NCBI GenBank assembly: GCA_963922205.1
Contig: CAWUHX010000130.1
Location: forward strand, 124,001-188,000
Source of the DNA: Romanomermis culicivorax
Taxonomy: Eukaryota; Nematoda; Enoplea; Mermithida; Mermithidae
Reading direction: 5' to 3'
DNA length: 64,000 nucleotides
The translations under genes were made by a program, and so were the position numbers. Shown in pieces: positions 38,001-46,149 of the stretch. Position 1 is the first letter of the stretch. Each line of letters begins with the position of its first letter. The notes beneath the pieces were generated by a model. The model did no database searches. It was given only the letters and a program-made list of their open reading frames with translations, and had not been told where the DNA came from.

Positions 38001-38435
38001 TTCAAAATTAATATTTTCTCCATGCTTACTGTACTTTACAAATCCAACTTGCTGATCAAATTTCACTATTGACACTGTCCTCATTAGCATTTTTTTTGTG
38101 TCAGCCTCAGAAAAAAGAACGTGGTTCTATTTCTCTTCTCGAATAATTAATTAGTCGTGAATGGAAAATGAGAAGCCCTGAAAAGGAAAATTCCTTCATA
38201 TCCACCAAATCAATGTTTCAATTATCATATAAAAACTGTAGCCATAAAAGTAAGGGGTTACTGTATGTCGAAAATTTCACCTCCGGGATCCGGTCCATTC
38301 TTCTCGGAACAAGTTTTATTAGCGCGATGCCAAATTTCGTGGTAAATTTCTTCTTCGTTACGATAGCATTTCATTATGTGTATAAAAAATGTATATATAC
38401 AGTAAGCTAAATTTTTTAAAAGTATGATTTTCAAG
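10729..38435 (-). CDS. Class B1 (secretin-family) neuropeptide/hormone GPCR, 12 exons recovered, 5' end unresolved
   Basis: Exons in transcript order: 38435-38281, 37881-37705, 34923-34814, 34758-34667, 25416-25293, 25220-25067, 23746-23671, 21785-21679, 21584-21548, 19420-19279, 16898-16857, 11097-10729. Every junction is GT/AG and every phase matches, giving ~527 aa. The ectodomain shows the hormone-receptor (HRM) signature: YDGWNCW, then APGT and a Cys, then GHWW and WANYTMC, with N-glycosylation sites. TM1 to TM7 follow with class B landmarks: RIHQNLF in TM2, SEGAYLQ in TM3, GWGVP in TM4, CW before TM5, AKALIILMPLFG in TM6, SLQG and NNEVVNQVKRHW at TM7/helix 8. The tail is 122 residues, Gln/Ser/Arg-rich. 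Such receptors sit in the plasma membrane, bind peptides and usually signal through Gs. The nematode paralogue (PDF-, calcitonin/DH31- or SEB-type) cannot be decided here. The start codon may lie upstream of 38,435. Confidence 0.93.
11161..15530. repeat. Highly homogeneous 123/129 bp minisatellite (~34 copies)
   Basis: The unit runs CTACAGTAAGACACTAG, 'tgtaaatactatagttgaac', 'tactgtagggatactgtag', 'cctcctgcatc', then 'actgtcctttctg' and 'ttcactgtacaatttt'. Two length classes differ by the six bases 'tatgac'. Other variants recur: cagccagt or catctagt, attg/aatg/actg, and tgtg or tgcg. It lies in the GPCR intron between the TM7 and tail exons. Confidence 0.95.
15531..16735. repeat. Diverged older copies of the 123/129 bp family
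   Basis: The same word order (acagtaagacac, 'gttgaattctccat', 'tactgtaaggatactgtaa', 'ctgctgcat', 'actacagtaactgtc') with many substitutions and indels. The sharp change in homogeneity at ~15,520 marks the edge of the recently expanded block. Confidence 0.8.
16857..16898 (-). CDS. GPCR exon: TM7 core (42 bp, phase 0/0)
   Basis: Acceptor AAAATTCTAG and donor GTAAGT bracket 14 codons, GAIVAIVVCFLNNE. This continues SLQ from the TM6/7 exon to give the class B 'QG..VA...CF.N.E' pattern and leads into helix 8. Confidence 0.9.
16905..19270. repeat. A-rich low-complexity intron (U-rich in the GPCR transcript)
   Basis: About 2.4 kb of 'aaaaaatttaaaa', 'aaaattgaaaaaa' and 'aaataagggagaattt' words, mostly A on the + strand. 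Longer units are partly repeated, for example 'caaaaataagtcgaaaaattaaaaaaatt' near 17,703, 18,310 and 18,650. No exon is seen inside. Confidence 0.85.
19279..19420 (-). CDS. GPCR exon: TM6, extracellular loop 3 and start of TM7
   Basis: Acceptor TTTTTTTAAG, donor CAG|GTATTT. After one base completing a Trp codon, 47 codons encode TTAKALIILMPLFGVQYIL, then RPLDPKSAF and VVYVPLTSLQ. AKA...LMPLFG is the class B TM6 signature. An ordinary-composition island between two ~2 kb homopolymer-like introns. Confidence 0.92.
19445..21545. repeat. T-rich low-complexity intron (A/G-rich in the GPCR transcript)
   Basis: About 2.1 kb of T runs broken by single C, G or rarely A ('tttttctttttt', 'ttgtttttctt'). 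Some larger blocks recur, for example 'actttgtttttcttcttttcc' at ~19,853 and ~20,125. The open frames here are poly-Phe and not genes. Confidence 0.9.
21548..21584 (-). CDS. GPCR microexon (37 bp): third intracellular loop
   Basis: Acceptor ATTCTACAG, donor TTTTG|GTGAGA. It completes an Ile codon, then reads NDQHSSSGKQF and two bases that make Trp with the TM6 exon. Its phases (1 in, 2 out) are exactly those needed to join TM5 to TM6. A Ser-rich loop with a basic end fits the G-protein-contact ICL3. Confidence 0.8.
21679..21785 (-). CDS. GPCR exon: extracellular loop 2 and TM5
   Basis: Acceptor CAAATTTAG, donor TTCTACA|GTAAGA. Reads CWTTMISEFWWCYASVSLAF, then QIVNLNFFDDCRKFY. The Cys-Trp pair is the loop-2 cysteine that bonds to TM3 in class B receptors, and the Asn/Phe-rich TM5 end is also typical. 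Confidence 0.9.
21790..23640. repeat. ~24 bp self-complementary AT minisatellite
   Basis: The unit 'acaaaattttaaaaatttaagaat' recurs about 65-75 times, with variants (gttttaaaa, aactttaaa, tttgaaata). AAAATTTT lets each unit pair with itself or its neighbours. Some blocks are duplicated at higher order, for example 23,040-23,150 against 23,215-23,325. Confidence 0.9.
23671..23746 (-). CDS. GPCR exon: TM4
   Basis: Acceptor CCTGCATCAG, donor AAAATA|GTGAGT. Reads (G)VPILPVLIYVTLRSICV, then RSPGQLK. With the preceding exon it makes GWGVP, the class B TM4 hallmark. Ends in phase 2, completed to Tyr by the TM5 exon. Confidence 0.92.
23755..25060. repeat. 20 bp minisatellite with 360 bp higher-order repeat
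   Basis: 20 bp monomers such as 'ttctacagtaacctgcctat', 'catgacagaatgctaccaat' and 'acctacagtaacctccaaac' run in strict register. The order of monomer types repeats at 360 bp (24,241-24,600 against 24,601-24,960) and partly at 240 bp. Lies in the intron between the TM3 and TM4 exons. Confidence 0.92.
25067..25220 (-). CDS. GPCR exon: TM3 to start of TM4
   Basis: Acceptor CTATTTTTAG, donor TTGGG|GTGGGT. Reads LWCRLLHILSIYFLISNYAW, then MFSEGAYLQFIVQF and ATVVGW. The Cys at the top of TM3, the EG.YL motif and the GW entering TM4 identify a class B receptor. Confidence 0.93.
25293..25416 (-). CDS. GPCR exon: intracellular loop 1 and TM2
   Basis: Acceptor TTTTTTTACAG, donor TCG|GTAGTA. Reads (R)QLKCYKNRIHQNLFISFIL, then NSLCQIVWLHV. 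The RIH.NLF segment contains the conserved TM2 histidine of class B receptors. Only 72 bp separate it from the TM3 exon. Confidence 0.93.
25430..27645. repeat. ~175 bp tandem array with AGATCTTCGAAAGATCTATCGATTG core
   Basis: About 13 units. Each has 'agtcagccatattgtaactgaaac', a palindromic core AGATCTTCGAAAGATCT then ATCGATTGATACCAAAC, and a CTACAGTAAAC or 'cttacagtaaacc' end. The first six copies are nearly identical and later ones decay. It is the opening part of the TM1-TM2 intron. Confidence 0.9.
27645..33830. repeat. ~40 bp CTACAGTAAACCACTGAATTTT minisatellite
   Basis: Units of 35-45 bp alternate CTACAGTAAACCACT with 'gaattttccaaaaa'-type halves. From 30,480 on, a longer composite unit of ~122 bp ('taacccactggaatttttca', 'aaacctacagtaaaccac', 'taaaatttctgaaaaccc') dominates. 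No exon with matching phase was found here, which is why the TM1 exon is taken to splice directly to 25,416. Confidence 0.9.
29157..32816. repeat. 1,830 bp tandem duplication, apparently identical copies
   Basis: 29,157-30,986 and 30,987-32,816 are the same at every place compared (for example 29,221 with 31,051, 29,281 with 31,111, 30,481 with 32,311). The breakpoint lies within shared 'ttttccaaaaaatctacagtaa' sequence. Confidence 0.92.
33830..34650. repeat. ~122 bp minisatellite next to the TM1 exon
   Basis: About seven copies of 'aatttttgcgggaaaaccta', 'cagtaaactatcaaattttc', 'taacccactggaattttt' and 'aaaaagctacagtataccac', with very few differences (one copy gccggaaa, one ctgcagtaa). Confidence 0.92.
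34667..34758 (-). CDS. GPCR exon: TM1
   Basis: Acceptor TTTTTTACAG, donor CTCAG|GTGAGT. Thirty codons read FALLLHVIFIIGYVISIALC, then TVAFLIFSLL, a clean hydrophobic helix. Ends in phase 2 (AG), completed to Arg by the TM2 exon 9.2 kb downstream in the transcript direction. Confidence 0.92.
34814..34923 (-). CDS. GPCR exon: C-terminal half of the hormone-receptor domain
   Basis: Acceptor TTTTTGTACAG, donor CAG|GTATAC. Completes a Glu codon and reads AIATKFCTPEGHWWRNSKGV, then EWANYTMCFTENTRHQ. The C....G.WW...W.NYT.C pattern is the end of the HRM domain, with N-glycosylation sequons NYT and ENTR. Only 55 bp separate it from the TM1 exon. Confidence 0.93.
34935..37680. repeat. 45 bp 'gatcacatgatttag' minisatellite
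   Basis: About 60 units of 'aaaatctgatcacatgattt', 'agcttttgtggaaaactaca' and 'gtaat'. The 36,024-36,620 block is almost perfectly homogeneous, and a ~675 bp block (around 35,960-36,560) is partly repeated at 36,630-37,080. It fills the intron between the two HRM exons. The 15-residue repeat open frames here are artefacts of a 45 bp period. Confidence 0.92.
37705..37881 (-). CDS. GPCR exon: N-terminal half of the hormone-receptor domain
   Basis: Reads SRKLFWQDAKCPGISCYALL, then AGNWCPGVYDGWNCWNHTAP and GTLAYADCSVISQFDEVD. The C..VYDGWNCW..T..GT...C core is diagnostic. Donor GATG|GTAAGG is strong. The acceptor CTGTAAG at 37,882-37,883 lacks a pyrimidine tract, but it is the one that avoids the in-frame TAA just upstream and keeps phase 1 with the previous exon. 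Confidence 0.88.
37882..38280. other. GPCR intron, unique AT-rich sequence
   Basis: Single-copy sequence with three CTGTA/TACAG motifs and no further exon. It begins (transcript sense) with donor GTGAAA at 38,280. Confidence 0.6.
38281..38435 (-). CDS. GPCR most upstream exon recovered: start of the ectodomain
   Basis: Donor CCGGAG|GTGAAA joins in phase 1 to the next exon. The exon reads EEEIYHEIWHRANKTCSEK, then NGPDPG, an amphipathic helix with the first Cys and an NKT sequon, as expected before the HRM core. The 5' edge is uncertain. A good acceptor TTTTTTTCTATCGCGCAG gives 38,435, and an ATG at 38,374-38,372 could start translation instead. The hydrophobic stretch LKIILLKNLAYCIYTFFIHI ahead of it could be part of a signal peptide. 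Confidence 0.65.
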
Positions 38436-38689
38436 CTGCGCGATAGAAAAAAATGGCTCGTGCAACTTAATCCCGGTGCTGGTTCGGAGATAATTGATTT
38501 AGTCGACACACACACACACTGAGTTTCAAATCACGGAAAAATGTCGCCTACACAAAAGATAAGGATAACAAAAGACATTTGTTCTTAAGTTACGTGGAAA
38601 AAATGCTAGAAAATCTTTCAAAATACTGTATTTCGGTAGAAAAATGGGTTTCGACAACAAAAAAAAATTACAAAAAATGTCGTAAAATT

Positions 38690-39188
38690 GAAAAAATTAA
38701 CTTTCGAAAAATAAGAATGACGTCACAAAAACTGGAACAATCTTCTAAATTGCTTTTGTGAAAAACTACAGTAAGAAAATCTAATCACATGATTCAATTT
38801 TTGTGAAAAAATACAGTAAAAAAAATCTGATCACATGATTCAGGTCTTGTAAAAACTACAGTAAAGAATTTTAAACATATTATTTAGTTTCGTAAAAAAG
38901 CTACAGTAAGAAAATCTGATCACATGATTTGGCTTTTGTAAAAAACTACAGTAAGAAGATCTGATCATGTGATATAGTTTTTATAAAAAAATACAGTAAG
39001 AAAATCTGATTACATGATTCAGGTTTTGTAAAAACTACAGTAATAAAATCTGATCACGTGATATAGTTTTTATAAAAAAATACAGTAGGAAAATCTGATC
39101 ACAGGATTCAGGTTATCATAAAAAAGAAAAAATGAACTTTCGAAAAATAAGAATGACGTCGCAAAAACCGGAACAATCTTCTAAATTG
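38690..39188. repeat. Satellite block flanked by a 63 bp direct repeat
   Basis: The 63 bp segments 38,690-38,752 and 39,126-39,188 ('ctttcgaaaaataagaatga' and 'ggaacaatcttctaaattg') match except at a few bases. Between them lie ~360 bp of the same 45 bp family that fills the HRM intron. The first copy carries TGACGTCA, the second TGACGTCG. Confidence 0.85.
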
Positions 39189-39189
39189 T

Positions 39190-41880
39190 ATTGTTGGACA
39201 AAACTTTGTTTATACATCTTGTAATACTTTACGAACATCTTTCTTAAAAGTAAATAAGAAAATAAATCCATAAAATAAATACGAAAGGAAATTTTTGCCT
39301 TCCAACGTCTCCCGTCGTGACTGATAATTGGTCTAAGCCGCGAAACCTAATATACTTCTAGTCTTATAAAAATTGATAACTACATAGTAAATATATAGAT
39401 CTATGCATTAAATGGATCAACTTGCAGAAAAATTGAACATTTTGCCGTAATATAAAATGAATAATAATGCATTAGAAAAGCGGAAAGCTTTCTTGGCCTT
39501 GAGCTTGGTAGACAATTTTCAACATTGAGTAAGTCGGGGATTAGTAATTAAAAAACTAATTAATAGAAACTTTTCAAACGCCGATTAATTTTTACTTCAA
39601 ATACTAATTAATTAACAATTAATAATTGTTCTTTATCATTTGCTAAACACCAAATCTTAATGTAGAAATTTTTTTTTTAAAACCCAAGTTTTGAAAAAAG
39701 TTGTCTTCCGTGAAGTTGAAAAAATGACGCCTTTCCCGAATTCGACATTGACAATGGATGCAACTATTGCTAAATATTCAAGGTCTTTTGTATCACAATA
39801 TGTTCTATTAAATATAGAAAGTAGCATACCCAATAATATAGCTTTAAAATACTTGTGGAAGTACTGTATCGCAAAATATTGGACAATTAGCCATTTTAGG
39901 CAATAGTGCCAATGTGCAGGTAGCATACTTTCAAAAATAGTACAAAAAATAATTTTTTTAAAGATATATACAAGGTCAAATTATTTGCTTGTTTGCCCTT
40001 ATGGTCTAGTGGTTAGCGCCATTGCCTCACAAACAAAAGTTCAGGGTTCAAATCCCAGTAGGGTCAAATTTTTTTTTTACAATATAAATTTTGTGGGAAT
40101 TTTTACAAAGTTTCGACACTATGCTATATACCTTTTACAACATTAATCAATGGTATATTGTTGTGTAAAGTGTGGCAAAAATTTGCTAGAACAATTGAAA
40201 CAGTACAAAGTTGCGAAGAATGGGTCAAAAAATAATTTTAATGCAAAAAATTGTATAAATTAATTAGCTGAAATAAAATTAATTAGTTGAATATCAAATT
40301 TTCCATATTTTCTAATTCTTGAAACTATTCGGCAAGATCCTACAGCATCGTGAAATGAACAATTTGCAGATAAAATCTTGAAAAATTATCCCTATAACTA
40401 TTACCCGGCGAATTCAACGACCAATTTTTGAATTTCTATTCAATTCGCGATAAGCAAAAAAAAGCATCCATCACATTTAATATGATTAATTCTAATAAAA
40501 TATTGAAGGAGAAAAATAGAAAAAAAAGAGAAAGATTGCTCGGATAGCATAGAAAAAAATGAATAAATCGCAAACTCATTACTAAGCCTATACTTAACCA
40601 CTGGGAAATGGGAAATTTTGTTACAAAAACTGGGCCCGAGAGGAGAGTCTTCAATGTTATACGTCAAATTGGGGGTAGGAGGAAAAGATTATTTATTAGT
40701 AGAAAAAAGTGCAGAATTTATGTTCATCGCATTTATCATTTATTTCTAATTTTTTTCCTCCTAAAATTGAGGAGTAGAACAACAAAAAAAAGAACAAACA
40801 ACCAGCTTTTGGAAATTCAAACTTCATTTCTAGTACTTGTATAAACAAAAATAGCTACTCTATCTTGTTTTCCAGGGCACACATGCACAAAAAAAAGCTA
40901 TACACGACATAGAAAAAAGCAGCATTTTCCGGAAAAAGCGCAGCTACACGAAATATGACGACAAAAATCTTTAAATTATGTATGCAAGCTAAAGTGCAAT
41001 AGGAATCCTGCGCACATGTATTGTATAACAAATTAGATAGAGAGAGAGAAAAAAAAAGGTGAGTAGGAGAATTGCATTTGAATGAGTGGTATATTGATCG
41101 TAGAACAAACAAGAAGAAAATTTTTCCATACTAAAATTTGTCGGTAAGATAAGGAGAGTGTTTACTTTTGGCATTACATGCCTGTAAATAATGTAATACG
41201 TCAACTTTCTCCCATTATCAAACAAGCCGCATGGGTTTTCGACCTCCCGGAGGAAGGGTAAAAAGTGGTTGCGGGCTCCAATCCATGGTAACTTGTAAGT
41301 TAAATGACGCCTCGTGAGTCGTTACTTTCCATTTACAAAGTTAGTAAAAGTTGACTTTTATTGTAAATCACTCAAGAATCCTTTCCTACAGTATCCAACT
41401 TGTTCTTTACGCAACAAAAAATATGTAAAATTTGGCCAAATCAAGGAATCTTGGACTGCCAAATTCCTCGCCAAGGACAAATATTTTACTGAAAACTTTT
41501 GTTCGAATGTTTATCCAGCTGATGAATTCTTGAATAAAAGAATATAAAATTACAACCAATTTGAATTATATTTTATTCGTATAAGAAGCAAAAAACAAAT
41601 TACAAAGATAAACATCGACACTTCACAGCAAAAAATGCACAATTTACCACCAAAAATGTAAAGTTACAAACTTTTGCGAAATTGAAAATGTGAACATTAC
41701 AAATACAGTAAGACAGGTCTGTGTAAACAAATTTTGAATTTGGCCATTAGAATAAGAAAAATTAGATGACCCGTCAATGGACAAAATGACATGGTTATCA
41801 TTCTTAATAGCGTCAAATTCGAAAAACAGGCAAAAAAGTAAAGTAAAATTGTAAACATAGACACACAATTTACTACCAAA
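39190..41880. other. Mostly single-copy DNA without a recognised protein gene
   Basis: No tandem array, and base composition is closer to random. Open frames of 60-90 codons occur on both strands, for example around 39,657-39,926 and 41,314-41,547, but I recognise no domain and several begin with non-ATG codons. A GA-rich microsatellite lies at ~41,035-41,057. It may contain the GPCR 5' exon or promoter. Only the tRNA-like element at 39,995 is called. Confidence 0.45.
39995..40066 (+). pseudogene. tRNA-like element (decayed tRNA, Val-CAC-like loop)
   Basis: 72 bases with a good box A (TGGTCTAGTGG) and box B (GGTTCAAATCC), and a T run 3' of it that would terminate Pol III. The acceptor stem pairs at six of seven positions, with one C/T mismatch and one G-T pair. 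The T stem has one A/A mismatch. The anticodon stem pairs at only about three positions, around a loop CTCACAA. A functional tRNA is unlikely; a pseudogene or tRNA-derived SINE fragment is more likely. Confidence 0.6.
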
Positions 41881-41889
41881 TATTAATTT

Positions 41890-44800
41890 TGTAATGTATA
41901 CAAAGTGTAAAGTTAGAAAAAAATTTACACAATACTATGAAAAAACATAAAAATATAAAATGTAGAAAAAATCCAAAAAATATCACTTCAAAATACAGTA
42001 GGACAGGTAAGTGTAAACAACTTTTGGACTTTTTTTCTGGTCAGAAAAGTCTGTAGACTTTACATTGACCCCCAGAATGAGGGGAGAAATGACCGGTTAG
42101 TAGACGAAGGAACCTGATTATCACTCAAAAATGGTGTAAAATAATGAAAAACTTTAATAACAGTTTGAGCAAAAAAGCCAATTACAATAATATACATAGA
42201 CACTTGATGTCAAAAAATAAAAAATGCACAATTTTCTACTTAAAATTCAAAAATTCATTATGTATATATAAAATCTAAAAGTGTAAAGCACTTTACACTG
42301 AACTACATATGTGTAAAGTAATTCTTGATTAGGGGCATTGACTGCCAGAATGGGACCCTCGGGTGGACCAAGGAACATGATAATCATTGAAAATCTAAGT
42401 AAAATGACCACAAATTTGAAAAATAGTCTATCCATACAACATACAAAATAAAGTACAATAGTAAACATAGACAGTTGACCATTGGTCAGCAAAGTGTTTA
42501 AACTTGGCATTGACCACTAGAATGGGTTGAAATCACGTGTGGATGGACGGAGGAATGTCCTCGTGGTTCAAGCAAAAATAGCATAAAATTTGAATAATAA
42601 TTTAACGAAATAACAAACAAAAAATAAAGTACAATAGTAAACATATATGGCACGAAAAACCTTAATGCACAATTTTCCGATATTGTACTATACAAAAAAT
42701 GTAAAGTTGTAATTTACTTTACACTGAACTGCAGATTGTGGGAATTTGAGGCTTGGTCGTGGTCAGCAAAGTTTTTAAACTTAGCATTGACCGCTAGGAC
42801 GGGGAAATGACCCAAGGATGGACGATGGAATATTCTCGTGGTTCGAGTGATACAACGACGAATTTGTATAACATTATATTGATATAATATACAAAATAAA
42901 GTTCAATGGTAAAAATATAAGGACGAAAGGACAAAAAACTAAACGCACACAATTTCGCAACATCGTAATCTATACAAAATGTAAAGTTGGAATCTACTTT
43001 ACACCAAAGTATATATGGGTGGGGTTTTTTCATCTGATCATGGTCAGCAATGTGTTTAAACTTGGCGTTGACCACTGGGATGAGAAAAATGACACATAGA
43101 TGGATGACGGGGAGGTGACCGTATTTCATGATCGGAGTAAAAATAACGACAAATTTGAATAATACTTTATTGATGTAACATACAAAAAATAAAGTACAAC
43201 AGTAAACATATAGAGCACAAAAAACCTAAACATGCAATTGTCCAACATTGTAATATACAAAAAATGTAAAGTTGTAATCTACATTACACTAAACTGCAGA
43301 TGGGCTAATTTTGAACTTGGTCCTGGTCAGCAATGTGTTTAAACTTGGCGTTGACCATCAGTTTTGGAAAAAATGACCCATGGATGAATGAGAGGAAGAT
43401 GACTATCCTTCCAGGTTCAAGTGAAAGAACGACAAATTTGTATAATAGTTTATTAAAACAAAATACAAAAAAGTACAACAATAAATATAGTGAGCACAAA
43501 AAACTAAACACACCCTATTTTTGGACAGAGTAATCTACTCAAAATGTAAAGTTGGAATCTACTTTACATTAAACTGGGGATGGGCTAATGTTGAACTTGG
43601 TCCTGGTCAGCAATGTGTTTAAACTTGGTGTTGACCATCAGTTTCGGAAAAAATGACCCATGGATGAATGAGAGGAAGACAACTATCCTTCCAGGTTCAA
43701 GTGAAAGAACGACAAATTTGTACAATAGTTTATTAATACAACATACAAAAAAGTACAACAATAAAATATAATGAGTACAAAAAACTAAACACACACAATT
43801 TTTGGACAGTGTAATCTACTCAAAATGTAAAGTTGGAATCTACTTTACACTAAACTGTGGACAGGTGGGATTTTGGATTTGGTTATGGTCAGCAAAGTGT
43901 TTAAACTTGGCGTTGACCACTGGAATGGGGAAAAATGACCCATGGATGGACAATGGAAGATCTTTGTGGTTCAAGTGAAATAACGACAAATTTGTATAAT
44001 AGTTTATTAATACAACATACAAAAAAGTACAACAATAAAATATAGTGAGTACAAAAAACTAAATACACAATATTTTTGGACAGTGTAATCTACTCAAAAT
44101 GTAAAGTTGGAATCTACTTTACACTAAACTGTGGACAGGTGGGATTTTGGATTTGGTTATGGTCAGCAAAGTGTTTAAACTTGGCGTTGACCACTGGGAT
44201 GGGGAAAAATGACCCATGGATGGACAATGCAAGATTTTTGTGGTTCAAGTAAAACAACGACAAATTTGTATAATAGTTTATTAAAACAAAATACAAAAAA
44301 GTACAACAATAAACATAGTGAGCACAAAAAACTAAACTCACACAATTTTCGGACAGTGTAATCTACTCAAAATGTAAAGTTGGAATCTACTTTACACTAA
44401 ACTGTGGACAGGTGGGATTTAGGACTTTTTTGTGGTCAGCAGTGTTTAAACTTGGCGTTGACCACCGGGATGGAGAAAAATGACCAATGGATGGACAATG
44501 GAAGATCTTTGTAGTTCAAGTAAAACAAGGACAAATTTGAATGATAGTTCATTGATATAACATACAAAAAAGTACGACAATAAACATAGTGAGCACAAAA
44601 AACTAAACACACGCTATTTTGGGACAGTGTAATCTACTCAAAATGTAAAGTTGGAAACTACTTTACACTAAACTGCGGACAGGTGGGATTTTGGATTTGG
44701 TTATGGTCAGCAAAGTGTTTAAACTTGGCATTGACCACTGGGATGGGGAAAAATGACCAATCGATGGACAATGGAAGATCTTCGTGGTTCAAGTGAAACA

Positions 44801-46015
44801 ACAACAAATTTGAATGATAGTTTATTGATATAACATACAAAAAAACAAATTACAATGACAAACGAAAACACTTGACCACATTGAAAAATTAAACATACTA
44901 TTTTGCAGTTTTGTAATCTATACAAAATGTAAAGTTGGATTCAACTTTACACTGAAGTGTGGATAAATGGAATTTCAGATTTGGTTATGGTCAACAAAGC
45001 GTTTAAGCTTAGCGTTGACCACTAGGATGAGAGAAAATGACCCATGGATGGACCAGAGGAAGGTGGCTATCCTTTATGGTCAGAAAAAATAACCAAAAAC
45101 TCGCAAGTGATAGTTTATTGATATAACAATCAAAACACAGGACAATAGTAAACATAGACGCATGACCATGAAAAACATCAAAACACAATTTTTCAGTATT
45201 GTAATCTATTTAAGGTGTAAAGTTTGAATCTACTTTACACTAAACTGTGGATAGGTGGGATTTTGGATTTGGTTATGGTCAGCAAAGTGTTTAAACTTAG
45301 CTTTGACCATTAGAATGGGGAAAATGACCCATGGGTGGAAAATGGAACGTAACACCATAAAAAAAGAAAACACTCAATTTTGAAACATTCTTATCTATAC
45401 AAAATGTAAAGTTGGAAAAATACTTTACACCGAAATATATATGGGTGGGATTTTGGATTTGGTTATGGTCAGCAAAGTGTTTAAACTTGGCGTTGACCAC
45501 TGGGATGGGCAAAAATGACCAATGGATGGACAATGGAAGATCTTCGTGGTTCAAGTGAAACAACGACAAATTTGAATAATAGTTTATTGATATAACATAC
45601 AAAAAAGTACGACAGTAAAGATAGACACTTGAACACAAAAAATCTAAACACACACGCACACTATTTTGCAATGTTGTAATCCACACAAAATGTAAAGTTG
45701 GAATTTACTTTACACCAAAGTATATGTAGGTGGGATTTTGGATTTGGTTATGGTCAGCAAAGTCTTCAAACTTGGCGTTGACCACTGGGATGCAGAAAAA
45801 TGACCCGTGGGTGGACAATGGAACCAGACTATACGTCCAGGTTCGAGTGAAACAGTGAAAAATTTTTATAACGTTTTATCAACATAACATACAAATAAAA
45901 AGTACAATAGTAAACATATAAAGAAGAAAAAACTAAACACACACTATTTCTCAACTTTGTAATCTACACAAGATGTAAAATTGGGATCTAATTTACACTA
46001 AACTATACAATGCAA
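41890..46015. repeat. ~278 bp tandem array (~14 copies) with GTAAAGT hairpin
   Basis: The anchor 'ggtcagcaaagtgtttaaac' lies at 42,484, 42,761, 43,042, 43,325, 43,605, 43,887, 44,161, 44,433, 44,705, 44,989, 45,277, 45,467 and 45,752. Spacings are 272-288 bp except one shortened unit of 190 bp. Each unit has TGTAAAGT-8 nt-ACTTTACA and 'cccatggatgga'. The - strand frames of 60-130 codons with shared words (VNAKFKHFADHNQ) repeat with the array and start differently in each unit. Confidence 0.92.
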
Positions 46016-46089
46016 GAGAAAAATTGCAAATGTGAAAAAATCCACAGTAAGATAAGTAAGTGTAGGACTTTTGACCCTAAAATGTATAT

Positions 46090-46125
46090 GGGGTAGAGGT
46101 AGGGAGGGGTATTGGGGGGGGGGGG
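46090..46125 (+). other. Poly-G tract / G-quadruplex candidate
   Basis: G tracts of 4 (46,090-46,093), 3 (46,102-46,104), 4 (46,106-46,109) and 12 (46,114-46,125) lie within 36 bases of an AT-rich region, at the border between two arrays. Confidence 0.8.
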
Positions 46126-46149
46126 TATTACCCCTACCTAAAGTCCCAA

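Noticed and set aside
39657..39926. Overlapping open frames on both strands in unique DNA
   Set aside because: Considered as a decayed transposase or missed gene. No motif, no splice context and no recognisable family, so left as unannotated sequence.
41225..41300. GC-richer segment considered as a second tRNA or SINE
   Set aside because: A weak box-B-like word is present on either strand, but no cloverleaf, box A or T-run terminator can be assembled.
41314..41547. 77-codon + frame with balanced composition
   Set aside because: Starts with GTG, no ATG or acceptor at a suitable place and no known domain. A missed exon is possible but unsupported.
41644..45686. Family of - strand frames sharing VNAKFKHFADHNQIQNP
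   Set aside because: They follow the 278 bp array unit, begin and end differently in each copy and show no signal or domain. A decayed gene ancestor of the unit cannot be excluded but is not supported.
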